Source: Brevibacterium album DSM 18261 (GTDB taxonomy: Bacteria > Actinomycetota > Actinomycetes > Actinomycetales > Brevibacteriaceae). Taken from it: a stretch of 64,000 bases of DNA. Of the stretch, positions 56,497-64,000 are shown piece by piece. Location of the stretch: contig NZ_AUFJ01000012.1 of NCBI RefSeq assembly GCF_000426445.1, positions 124,001 through 188,000 on the forward strand, read 5' to 3'. A program made the translations under genes and the position numbers. The notes below the pieces were generated by a model, which searched no databases, was not told where the DNA came from, and saw only the letters and a program-made list of their open reading frames with translations. The stretch's first letter is position 1, and each line of letters begins with the position of its first letter.

Positions 56497-57452
56497 TTCT
56501 CTCCTCCGGTCGGGATGGGAAGGCCTTCGAGGCGCGCCATGGCCTCGAAGGGGGCCGGCTGGGACGGGGCCACGTGGTCGGGGTCCAGATGGGTGTAGAT
56601 GTTGATGACGTTCTGCCCTAGCCTCTCGCTGTCGCCCAGCTGCGCGAACTCGCCCAGTTCGATGTCGTCGATCGCCTCCGCCGCGCTCATGCCGCGGTGG
56701 TAGCGGTCCTCGGCCTCGTGCTTGACGAACTCGAGATAGCGCTTGACCTCGGCGACGCCTGCCGCATCCGTGACGGGGCCGTGGCCGGGCACGTAGTGCT
56801 CGGCGTCGAGCCCGATGAGGTAGTCGCAGGCGCTGATCCAGTTCTCCACGGGTCCGGCCCAGATGATGGGGGTGCCGCCGATGAACAGCGCGTCCCCGGC
56901 ATAGACCACCCCTTTCTCCTTCACGTGGGCGATCGCATCTCCCGGAGTGTGCGCGGGCCCCACGAACACGAGGTCCACGTCTGTCGCGCCCACTGTGAGA
57001 GTAAGGGACTCATCGAAGGTGCGGGTGGGCGGAGTGGCCACGATGCCGGAGAAGTCGAAGGGCCCGAAGACCTTGCGGATGTAGTCGCCGACGGGGCCCT
57101 CGAGGTCCTTGTAGCTGACGATGCGGTCGACGTCCTCCTGCGTCATCTCCGCGGCGGCCACGGAGGAGGCGATGATCTCCGTGGGCTTCGGCAGCAGCTG
57201 GTTACCGTAGTAGTGATCGCCGTTGGCGTGGGTGTTGAACAGGTAGGTGATGTCACGGGTGCCCAGCAGCTCTGCATAGGCATCGAGCATCTCCGCGGTG
57301 AGCTTGAGGTCGAACAGCGTGTCGACGATGAGGGATTCTCCTTCGTCGACGATGAGGCCGGAGTTGCTCCAGCCCCATCCGCCGTCGGGGAGCATCCACG
57401 CATAGCAGCCGTCAGCCACGCGCGTGAGTCCGCGCTCGTAGGTCTCGGTCAT
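56493..57452 (-). CDS. metallo-beta-lactamase-fold hydrolase
   Basis: 319 residues, MBL fold. Metal ligands: THANGDHYYGN (about 76), where the usual second His is Asn, VGPAHTPGDAIAHV, YAGDALFIGGTPIIW and YVPGHGPVTDAAG. The N-G-D-H form is a recognised variant of MBL hydrolases. ATG 57452 follows GAAAGGTGAGGACC; a GTG nine bases earlier, overlapping the ABC gene stop, is possible. Lies between the ABC transporter genes and the FAH gene, so it likely hydrolyses an imported ester, amide or lactone. Confidence 0.85.
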   Translation of the reverse strand: MTETYERGLTRVADGCYAWMLPDGGWGWSNSGLIVDEGESLIVDTLFDLKLTAEMLDAYAELLGTRDITYLFNTHANGDHYYGNQLLPKPTEIIASSVAAAEMTQEDVDRIVSYKDLEGPVGDYIRKVFGPFDFSGIVATPPTRTFDESLTLTVGATDVDLVFVGPAHTPGDAIAHVKEKGVVYAGDALFIGGTPIIWAGPVENWISACDYLIGLDAEHYVPGHGPVTDAAGVAEVKRYLEFVKHEAEDRYHRGMSAAEAIDDIELGEFAQLGDSERLGQNVINIYTHLDPDHVAPSQPAPFEAMARLEGLPIPTGGEK

Positions 57453-57457
57453 GGTCC

Positions 57458-58444
57458 TCACCTTTCTTCGGGAGTGCTGGAGGTCAGGGTGAGCGGATTG
57501 TGGCAGGCGAACATGCGGGCTTCGCCGTTGTCGTCCGCACCGCTCAGTTCTGGGGGCACAGTGGTGCAGATATCCGTCCGCCGGGGGCAGCGCGAGGCGA
57601 AGGCACAGCCGGGCGGGGGGTTCGAGGCGCTCGGCACTTCTCCGGTGCGGGCGAGCGCCCTGAGATCCATCCGATTCTGCGGATCGGGACGCGGGATGGA
57701 ATCCATGAGGAGGCGGGTGTAGGGGTGCCGGGGAGCGCTGAAGACCTGCCGGGTGGGTCCGGTCTCCACCACTTCGCCAAGGTAGACGATCACCACTCTG
57801 TCGCTGATCGCCTCCACCAGGGAGAGGTCGTGGGTGATGAACAGGATGCCGAACCCGTGTTCGGCCTGCAGATCCTTGAGGAGATTGATGATGCTCGCCC
57901 GCGTGGACACGTCCAGGGCTGCCACGGCTTCGTCGCAGATGAGCAGTTCCGGATTGCAGGCGAGAGCCCGGGCGATGGCCACGCGCTGCCGTTGGCCGCC
58001 GGAGAGTTCGTAGGGGTAGCGATGGAGGAATGACTCCGGTAGGCCCACCTTCTGCAGCAGCTCGGCGGGATCGGCGCGGGGAGCGCTGCCGCCGGAGGTG
58101 CGGGCATGCAGGGGTTCGAGGATGACCTCCCGAATGGTCCAGGAGGGGTCGATCGAGGAGTAGGGGTCCTGGAACACCATGGGCATGGACTGGCGGGCGT
58201 TGTTCATCTGCGTGCGCGTGAGCTCGGTGAGCTCCCTGCCGTTGAAGACGACGGAGCCGGAGTCCGGGTCGATGAGGCGGAGAATCAGCCTGGCGCTCGT
58301 GGACTTCCCGGAGCCGGACTCGCCGACCACCGCGACGGTGCTGCCCGGCTCCACCGCGAAGGACATGCCGCGGACGGCATGCACCCGCTGGCGGGAGAGC
58401 GGGGAGATGCGGAAGGCCTTACGCAGATCGGTGACTGTGAGCAT
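57458..58444 (-). CDS. ABC transporter ATPase (OppF/DppF type)
   Basis: 328 residues. Walker [10 protein letters not shown] (about 41-49), Q-loop MPMVFQDPYSSIDPS, signature YELSGGQRQRVAIARAL, Walker B LLICDEAVAALD and H-loop ITHDLS. C-terminal OppF-type zinc-like region GCAFASRCPRRTDICTTVPP. Its start lies inside the end of the DppD gene (26-base overlap). Energises import with the partner ATPase at 58419. Substrate class: peptide, nickel or other compound, inferred by family only. Confidence 0.93.
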   Translation of the reverse strand: MLTVTDLRKAFRISPLSRQRVHAVRGMSFAVEPGSTVAVVGESGSGKSTSARLILRLIDPDSGSVVFNGRELTELTRTQMNNARQSMPMVFQDPYSSIDPSWTIREVILEPLHARTSGGSAPRADPAELLQKVGLPESFLHRYPYELSGGQRQRVAIARALACNPELLICDEAVAALDVSTRASIINLLKDLQAEHGFGILFITHDLSLVEAISDRVVIVYLGEVVETGPTRQVFSAPRHPYTRLLMDSIPRPDPQNRMDLRALARTGEVPSASNPPPGCAFASRCPRRTDICTTVPPELSGADDNGEARMFACHNPLTLTSSTPEER

Positions 58445-59414
58445 TGTCGATCCTCTCCGGGAAGATGCACCGCACTCTGTGCTCGGGGCTGTCGGCGGTC
58501 AGCGGAATGGGCATGGCCTCGCACTCCTCCGAGGCGAAGCGGCAGCGTGCGGCGAAGCGGCATCCGTGCGGCAGCGAGCGGAACTCGGGCACCGTGCCGG
58601 GGATGTCGACCAGCCGGTCGCCGGGGCCGTTGGGGATGCAGTCCATCAGTGCGCGGGTGTAGGGGTGGCGCGGGTTCGCGAACAGCTCCGCGGCCTCGGC
58701 GTTCTCCACCACCTGCCCGGCGTACATGACCGCCACCTCGTCGCAGATCTGTGCGATGACCCCTAGGTCGTGGGAGATGAAGAGCGTTGCGACGCCCTGG
58801 GTCTCGCTGATCTCCTGCAGGAGCGCGAGCACCTGGGCTTGAGTGGTGACGTCGAGAGCGGTGGTGGGTTCGTCTGCGAGGAGCACGTCCGGTGAGCAGG
58901 CGATCGCCATGGCGATGACGACGCGCTGGCGCATGCCGCCGGAGAACTTGTGCGGGTGATCGCGTGCCCGCACCTGCGGGGAAGGGATGTGCACCTGGTC
59001 GAGCACCTCCACGGCACGGGCCCAGGCGTCGCGTCTGTTCATGCCGGTGTGGCGGCGCACCGTCTCCGCGATCTGCTCACCCACGGTGTAGTTGGGGTCG
59101 AGCGCGGTCATGGGCTCCTGGAAGACCATCGCGATCCGGTTGCCGCGGATGTCGCGCATCTGCTTCTCAGACATTGCGCGGAGGCTCTGTCCCTCGAGGC
59201 GGATGTCGCCGGAGGCGATCCGCGCGGAGCCGATCAGGCCGAGAACGGCATTGGCGGTGATCGACTTTCCGGAGCCGGACTCGCCCACGAGCCCCAGGGC
59301 GCGGCCGCGCTCCAGCGTCAGCGAGACCTCGTCGACGATGGTGATGGGACCGGTGGCGCCGGGCACCTCGACGACGAGGTCCTCGATCTCCAGCAGGGGT
59401 GGTGTCTGAGGCAT
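58419..59414 (-). CDS. ABC transporter ATPase (DppD/OppD type)
   Basis: 331 residues. Walker [17 protein letters not shown] (about 46), Q-loop [20 protein letters not shown], signature [20 protein letters not shown], Walker [18 protein letters not shown]-loop LFISHDLG. OppD-type tail [22 protein letters not shown] 59414 overlaps the permease stop by one base (TGATG). Second of two ATPases of this importer. Confidence 0.93.
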   Translation of the reverse strand: MPQTPPLLEIEDLVVEVPGATGPITIVDEVSLTLERGRALGLVGESGSGKSITANAVLGLIGSARIASGDIRLEGQSLRAMSEKQMRDIRGNRIAMVFQEPMTALDPNYTVGEQIAETVRRHTGMNRRDAWARAVEVLDQVHIPSPQVRARDHPHKFSGGMRQRVVIAMAIACSPDVLLADEPTTALDVTTQAQVLALLQEISETQGVATLFISHDLGVIAQICDEVAVMYAGQVVENAEAAELFANPRHPYTRALMDCIPNGPGDRLVDIPGTVPEFRSLPHGCRFAARCRFASEECEAMPIPLTADSPEHRVRCIFPERIDNAHSHRSA

Positions 59415-60292
59415 CAGAACTTCCTTTGCTCGCGTCCGAGGGAGTCGCGGACGGAGTCTCCCACGGTGTTGAAGGCCAGTACGACGACGAGGATCGCGAG
59501 GCCGGGCCAGAGGACCAGGCCGATGTTCTCCGAGGCGTAGGCCGTTGCGTTGCGCAGCATGGAGCCCCAGGAGGCCTCGGGCGCCTGCACGCCCAGGCCC
59601 AGGAAGCTGAGCCCGGCCTCGAACAGGATGGAGAAGCCGATGGTCATGCTGATCTGCACGATCAGCGGCGAGGCCATATTGGGCAGCACGTGCGTGCGGA
59701 GGATCCGCGAGTGCGAGATGCCGAGGGAGCGTGAGGCCTCGATGTAGGTCTCCTGCCGGATGACGAGGGCGATGCTCCTGGCCACGCGGAAGAAGCGCGG
59801 GGCGTTGGCCACGCCGATCGCGAGGATGACCGTGCGGATGCCCGGTCCCAGGATCGCCACCAGCGCGAGGGCGAAGAGCAGCGAGGGGATGGCCATGACC
59901 GCATCGGTGAACCGGCTCAGCGCTGTGTCGAGCGCGCCGCGGAAGTAGCCTGCGGCGAGCCCCGTGGGCAGTCCGATGAGGAGGCTGAGCGCCGTGGCCA
60001 GCACTCCGGCGAGGAGGGTGGGCCGGATGGCGTGGAGCATCCTGCTCAGGTAGTCGCGGCCCACCTCGTCCGTGCCCAGCAGGTGCGCCGCCGAGGCCGG
60101 GGCGAAGGCGCTTCCGAGGTCCTGCGCCTCCGGGTCGTAGGGGGAGATGAGGGGCGCCAGCAGGCCGACCGCGATGAGGACCAGCAGGAACACCAGGAAG
60201 CTCATCCCCAGGCGGTCTGAGAGGAAGCGCCGCGTGAACCGCGCGAAGGGGGATTCGTGCTCCTTGGGGGCACGGAGGGATCTCATGAACAT
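59414..60292 (-). CDS. ABC transporter permease (DppC/OppC type)
   Basis: 292 residues, six helices. N-terminal OppC-like region HLLGTDEVGRDYLSRMLHAI (about 70-89) and the EAA-type loop YIEASRSLGISHSRILRTHV (about 183). SGSMLRNATAY-type start of the last loop present. ATG 60292 follows the DppB stop by three bases; a second ATG six bases later is possible. Forms the membrane pair with the DppB protein. Confidence 0.92.
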   Translation of the reverse strand: MFMRSLRAPKEHESPFARFTRRFLSDRLGMSFLVFLLVLIAVGLLAPLISPYDPEAQDLGSAFAPASAAHLLGTDEVGRDYLSRMLHAIRPTLLAGVLATALSLLIGLPTGLAAGYFRGALDTALSRFTDAVMAIPSLLFALALVAILGPGIRTVILAIGVANAPRFFRVARSIALVIRQETYIEASRSLGISHSRILRTHVLPNMASPLIVQISMTIGFSILFEAGLSFLGLGVQAPEASWGSMLRNATAYASENIGLVLWPGLAILVVVLAFNTVGDSVRDSLGREQRKF

Positions 60293-60295
60293 GGG

Positions 60296-61234
60296 TCACA
60301 CCGTCTTCGGGTTGAGCCAGCGGTAGGACAGATCGACGACGAGGTTCACCGCGATCACGACGCACGTGATGAGGAGCACTGTGCCCTGCACCATGACGAT
60401 GTCGCGGGTGAAGACGGAGCTGACGAGGAGGGAGCCGATTCCGGGGATCCGGAAGACCGCCTCGATGAGCACGGAGAGGCCGAACAGCCTGTTCACCTGC
60501 AGCCCGGCTACGGTGACGACCGGGATCATCGCCGACCGCAGCACGTGCCGCAGCTTGATCGTCACGGGGTCGAGGCCCTTCGCCTTGAGCGTGCGGACGA
60601 ACTCCATCTCCTGGACGTCGATGAGGCTGGCCCGCGACTGCCGCGCGATCTCTGCGATGCCGCCGGCGGCCAGCGCGATGACGGGCAGCGTGAGGTTTCT
60701 CGCCCACCGCTGAGGGTCGTCGCCGAATGCCGTGTAGTCGCCGCTCGGCAGCCATGCCAGCGAGATCGAGAAGATCGCGATGAGCATGGCGCCCAGCCAG
60801 AAGTTCGGCACCGCGATGCCCACGGAGCTCAGGGTCTGAATGGCCCGGTCGAGGACGCTGCGCGGCCTGATCGAGCTGATGACGCCCACAGCGGTGCCGA
60901 TGAGCAGCGAGAGGACGAGAGCGAACAGGATGAGCTCCACCGTGGGCGTGATGCGTGAGGCGATCGCGCCTGCCACGGTCTGGCTGGAGAACAGCGATTG
61001 CCCGAGGTCTCCGCTCAGCACCGCCGTGAGCCACTGGAAGTATCTCGCCACGAGGGGCTGGTCGAGGCCCAGCTGCGCGTGGACCTCGGCGATCTGCTCC
61101 GGAGTGGCGTTCTCGCCCAGGATCGTCAGCGCCGGGTCACCTGGGATGAGCGCGGTGAGCATGAAGACGATGACGGAGACCAGCCAGAGCACGAGGAGTG
61201 AGGACAGCAGCCGCGTGAGGATTTCGCGCGCCAT
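60296..61234 (-). CDS. ABC transporter permease (DppB/OppB type)
   Basis: 312 residues, six helices. N-terminal LALIPGDPALTILGEN-like segment (about 24-43) and EIARQSRASLIDVQEMEFVR (about 183-202), the EAA loop of OppB proteins. ATG 61234 is three bases after the binding-protein stop. First permease after the binding protein in the operon. Confidence 0.92.
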   Translation of the reverse strand: MAREILTRLLSSLLVLWLVSVIVFMLTALIPGDPALTILGENATPEQIAEVHAQLGLDQPLVARYFQWLTAVLSGDLGQSLFSSQTVAGAIASRITPTVELILFALVLSLLIGTAVGVISSIRPRSVLDRAIQTLSSVGIAVPNFWLGAMLIAIFSISLAWLPSGDYTAFGDDPQRWARNLTLPVIALAAGGIAEIARQSRASLIDVQEMEFVRTLKAKGLDPVTIKLRHVLRSAMIPVVTVAGLQVNRLFGLSVLIEAVFRIPGIGSLLVSSVFTRDIVMVQGTVLLITCVVIAVNLVVDLSYRWLNPKTV

Positions 61235-61237
61235 AGG

Positions 61238-62782
61238 TCACTCCTCGATCGAGATCTCGGAGTAGTCCACGGTGCCCGCGGCGGTGAGTCCGATGCCGGT
61301 GACGGGTGCCTTCTCCGCACGCAGTGCCTTTGAGCTGCAGATGGGGATCTGCACGACCTGGTCTGCTGCCCGCTCATTGGCCTTGGCATATGCGGCGGCG
61401 CGGTCCTCCTGAGTGGCGGCGCTGCGGCCCTCTTCCAGGAGGGAGAGCAGCTCCTCGTCCTCGTAGGCGCCGGGGTTGAACAGTCCGGTGGGCTGGTACA
61501 GGCTGGCGAAGGTCTTGGCCGGGTCCGTGGCTCCCGGCCAGAGGGAGGTGTAGGCGTCCGTGGTCTTCTGGCCGTTGAAGTCGCTGACGACCTTGGTGGG
61601 CTCGCTGATCTGGAGGTCCACGTCGATCCCGATCTCCGCGAGCTGTGCGGCCTCGGCCTCTGCGATGACCCGGTAGGGTGCCGCGGAGATCGCGGAGAGG
61701 GACATTGTGAAGCCGTCGGCGTACCCGGCCTCTGCGAGCAGCTTCTTCGCCTCATCCACATCGCGCTCGGGCACCTGCACCTCGGGACTCGCTGCCCAGT
61801 AGTCCTGTGTGAAGAGCTGGCCGGTGGGTTCGCAGTTGCCTTCGAGGATGGTCTCGGAGATGCCCTGGCGGTCGATCGCCAGTGAGATCGCCCGGCGCAC
61901 CTGGGGATCGTTGAGGGGGCTGCCCTCCTTCATATTGAGGTAGATCATCAGGGGCATGGTCATGGGCTCCATCGCAGTGACGCTGAGCCCGGCTTGTTCG
62001 GCGGCCGCGCCCTGGTCCTGCCCTAGGGCCGCGATGTCGATCTCACCGGTGGAGATCGCGCGGAGGCGGGCTTCGGGGTCCACGATCATCTTGAGGGTGA
62101 GCTTGGGGGTGCCGGCGTGGTCCGGGTTCCAGTACTCATCGAACTTCTCATAGGTGATCGACGAGCCGGGGAGGTGCTCCGTGACCTTGTACGGACCGGC
62201 GCCCACCGGCTGGAGATCGAGATCGGGACTGTCGAGGGCGTCCGGGCTGATCATCATGCCGGCGCGGTCGGCGAGGGCGGAGAGGAAGGCAGCGTCCCGG
62301 TTCTCGAGCTCGATGACGACGGTGGAGTCGTCGGGAGCGTCGATCGATTCGACCGAGGCGAAGTCGGCTTTGAGGACCGAGCCCTCTCCGTTCATGCTCC
62401 GCTCGAAGTTCTTCTTCACGGCATCTGCGGTGAGCTCGGCGCCGTCGTGGAACTTCACCCCCTGCCGCAGGTGCAGAGTGAGCGTCTTTCCGTCGTCTGA
62501 GAGCTCGAACGACTCGGCCAGACTCGCGCCGACCTCGCCCGCGTCGTCCACGCTGAGGAGGCTGTCATAGGTGGGAAGCAGGTAGACGGAGACGTACTGA
62601 TTGCCTGCCTTGGCCGGATCGTAGTTCTGTCCTCCGTCGGTGGAGTACCCCACGGTGATGGGGGCGCTGCTGGAGCCGGAATCTGCGTCGCTGCCGCTGG
62701 CGGAGCTGCCGCAGCCGGCGAACAGCGCCAGTGAGGCGACCGTCGCCGTTGCGGCGAGGACGGATCTGCTGAGTCGAGTCAT
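61238..62782 (-). CDS. ABC transporter solute-binding lipoprotein (peptide/nickel type)
   Basis: 514 residues, SBP_bac_5 family. Lipobox VASLALFAGC (Cys about 24), then a Ser-rich linker, then LTLHLRQGVKFHDGAELTAD (about 100-119) typical of DppA/OppA/NikA proteins, and VRRAISLAIDRQGISETILE. ATG 62782 follows CAAGGGAGTGTGACA; the frame is open 12 codons further upstream, not needed. First gene of the operon with DppBCDF, MBL and FAH, divergent from the AsnC-like regulator. Confidence 0.93.
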   Translation of the reverse strand: MTRLSRSVLAATATVASLALFAGCGSSASGSDADSGSSSAPITVGYSTDGGQNYDPAKAGNQYVSVYLLPTYDSLLSVDDAGEVGASLAESFELSDDGKTLTLHLRQGVKFHDGAELTADAVKKNFERSMNGEGSVLKADFASVESIDAPDDSTVVIELENRDAAFLSALADRAGMMISPDALDSPDLDLQPVGAGPYKVTEHLPGSSITYEKFDEYWNPDHAGTPKLTLKMIVDPEARLRAISTGEIDIAALGQDQGAAAEQAGLSVTAMEPMTMPLMIYLNMKEGSPLNDPQVRRAISLAIDRQGISETILEGNCEPTGQLFTQDYWAASPEVQVPERDVDEAKKLLAEAGYADGFTMSLSAISAAPYRVIAEAEAAQLAEIGIDVDLQISEPTKVVSDFNGQKTTDAYTSLWPGATDPAKTFASLYQPTGLFNPGAYEDEELLSLLEEGRSAATQEDRAAAYAKANERAADQVVQIPICSSKALRAEKAPVTGIGLTAAGTVDYSEISIEE

Positions 62783-62807
62783 TGTCACACTCCCTTGTGA
62801 GACGTAA

Positions 62808-62836
62808 TTCGGACCCAATCTCTAGTTAAGTCCGAA
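62808..62836. promoter_or_regulatory. inverted repeat in divergent promoter region
   Basis: TTCGGAC (62808-62814) and GTCCGAA (62830-62836), 15 bases between, in the 86-base divergent gap between the binding-protein and AsnC-GAF genes. Possible operator of the divergent regulator. Confidence 0.5.
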
Positions 62837-62868
62837 GCCTGAACCCATTAAGCCGCTAACCTAGGGGT

Positions 62869-63840
62869 ATGTCAAGACCCAGATCCACACACCTCGATGA
62901 GCTTGATGCGCGGCTGATCGGGTTGCTCGAAGAGAATCCGCGCGGCTCGAACTCCGGATTCGCAAGGGAGCTGGGGGTCTCTGAGAAGACGATTCGCGTC
63001 CGGATGGAGCGGCTGTTCTCCGAGTTCGACATGCGCATCGAGGTGTCGGTGCGCGATCGCCCGCGGACGGCTGCCCGTATGCTCTACGTCCTCAGCTGTG
63101 ATGTGGCGGAGAGGTTCCGGATACTCAACCGGCTCACTGCGGAGCCAGCGGTGCAGTACGGCTATGCGGTGACGGGTGGAGCGGAGATCGCTCTCCTCGC
63201 GGGCTTCGACGACGATGCAGAGGCGTTCAAGTTCCAGCACGACATCCTCGAGCCGCTCGAAGATGTGGAGATGGTGCTGGCGCTGCGCCTGATGTCAGAG
63301 GTGCTGGCCGGTTCCTCCAGCCGTGCCATGCCGCTCATCGATCCGAAGGCGCTGAACGCGGCACTGCTGCGGAATACGGCGGAGATGGACGTGCAGGAGC
63401 TTCTGGGCTGGCTGACTCACGAGCTGGTGAGCGTATTCGGTGCGGACCGTTCGATGGCAGGTGCGTTCGGTGAGCCTGGAAGCGTCAAACTTGCCCACCA
63501 TCTGTGGCACAACTTCCCGCCGTACTATGCGCCGCAGATCCTGAAGCTGAGCGAGCCCGACCGCTCGCCGGGCACCATCAACTCGGTTGCGCAGACGCAG
63601 CGGGTGGTCTATGTGCGTGACGCCCAGGAGTCGAAGATGTTCGACTGGGCCAAGCCGCTCATCAAGCGCGTGGGCTATCGCACCGTCGTCTCATTTCCGC
63701 TCAAATACGGCGATTCCCTGGTGGGGGTGGCGACCCTGTACTTCGACGAGATCCGCGAGCTCGACGACTCCTACACGGCCACCGTGCAGAGCTTCCTGGA
63801 CCAAGTGGCCCTGCGGCTGCATCTGGCGCTGCGGACGTGA
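62869..63840 (+). CDS. AsnC/Lrp-type HTH regulator with C-terminal GAF domain
   Basis: 323 residues. Residues about 8-55 form an AsnC-like helix-turn-helix (LDARLIGLLEENPRGSNSGF, ARELGVSEKTIRVRMERL), followed by a RAM-like stretch (LYVLSCDVAERF to about 150) and a C-terminal GAF-like domain (about 165-320; ADRSMAGAFGEPGSV, VSFPLKYGDSLVGVATLYFD). Typical Lrp proteins are about 150 residues, so this is a fusion. ATG 62869 follows AGGGGT at short spacing. It likely senses a small molecule and controls the divergent ABC operon. Confidence 0.8.
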   Translation: MSRPRSTHLDELDARLIGLLEENPRGSNSGFARELGVSEKTIRVRMERLFSEFDMRIEVSVRDRPRTAARMLYVLSCDVAERFRILNRLTAEPAVQYGYAVTGGAEIALLAGFDDDAEAFKFQHDILEPLEDVEMVLALRLMSEVLAGSSSRAMPLIDPKALNAALLRNTAEMDVQELLGWLTHELVSVFGADRSMAGAFGEPGSVKLAHHLWHNFPPYYAPQILKLSEPDRSPGTINSVAQTQRVVYVRDAQESKMFDWAKPLIKRVGYRTVVSFPLKYGDSLVGVATLYFDEIRELDDSYTATVQSFLDQVALRLHLALRT

Positions 63841-64000
63841 GTAGGTGTTGTTCTGCTTGGGAGGATGGCGCTGCATGCGGCTGTGTGCGCTCTGCGGTTA
63901 CATGCGGTATGAGGTTCTTGATCGCCTGTGGTGCGCCCGTATCCTGGCGGGCAGATAGGCTTCCTCCCAGGTCCTACTGGTCTTTGCCTTACTGATCGTT

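Noticed and set aside
1-64000. tRNA, rRNA, CRISPR arrays, insertion sequences, integrases or phage genes
   Set aside because: I looked for CCA-ended cloverleaf sequences, repeat-spacer arrays and transposase motifs and saw none.
63841-64000. Short open frame after the last gene (about 27 codons from 63874)
   Set aside because: Too short, without ribosome site or family; the remaining 160 bases show nothing supportable and may be the start of an intergenic region.

Overview
The window comes from a high-GC (about 70%) bacterium. Codon bias toward G/C third positions, frequent GTG/TTG starts, ATGA-coupled operons and the mix of GntR/FCD regulators, P450-ferredoxin genes and TRAP/GntP transporters fit an actinomycete (Actinomycetota, perhaps Micrococcales). 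The genus is not resolvable from this sequence. I see no rRNA, tRNA, CRISPR array or insertion sequence.

Layout. 0-3.4 kb: a ZapE/AFG1-type ATPase divergent from a TetR regulator with two matching palindromic operators between them, then an FUSC-type membrane protein. 3.4-12 kb (minus strand): a TAXI-type TRAP transporter, and a second operon of DctPQM TRAP transporter, HpcH/HpaI aldolase and D-2-hydroxyacid dehydrogenase, divergent from a GntR gene across a perfect 16-bp palindrome. 13-18 kb: a FadR-like regulator followed by a beta-hydroxyacid dehydrogenase, GntP permease and split transketolase, behind a promoter carrying two FadR-type operators. 18-36 kb: a sugar-acid catabolic block (two paralogous GntR regulators, mannitol-dehydrogenase-family reductase, zinc 5-dehydrogenase, a double-length altronate-dehydratase-like protein, Ldh2-type dehydrogenase, DctPQM, ketoglutarate-semialdehyde dehydrogenase, FAH-type dehydratase, KDPG aldolase, KDG kinase). 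36-45 kb: M20 amidohydrolase, metal amidohydrolase, APC permease, small unknown protein, IlvD/EDD dehydratase and a second GntP permease. 45-46.5 kb: an AAA ATPase with two AT-rich 19-bp repeats at its start. 46.7-50.9 kb: a P450 operon (DUF1059, 2Fe-2S ferredoxin, P450, ferredoxin reductase) with twin palindromes upstream and a TetR gene at its end. 51-54 kb: membrane transporter and second M20 hydrolase. 54-64 kb: an acyl-CoA ligase pseudogene, FAH and MBL hydrolases and a five-gene oligopeptide-type ABC transporter, divergent from an AsnC-HTH/GAF regulator.

How it works together. The region is mainly a sugar-acid and carboxylate scavenging island: three TRAP systems, two GntP permeases and four FadR/FCD-type GntR regulators. 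The set zinc 5-dehydrogenase, tagaturonate/fructuronate-type reductase, UxaA-type dehydratase, KDG kinase and KDPG aldolase could convert L-galactonate (or a related aldonate/uronate) to pyruvate and glyceraldehyde-3-phosphate. The IlvD/EDD dehydratase, FAH-type dehydratase and ketoglutarate-semialdehyde dehydrogenase are the enzymes of a Weimberg-type oxidative pentonate route. The transketolase operon has no kinase and may represent a less familiar route.

Sequence structure outside genes is rich: long-stem intergenic hairpins (two of them copies of one 53-bp element in opposite orientation 11 kb apart), several palindromic operators, and many low-complexity Ala/Gly/Ser/Pro repeats inside enzymes.
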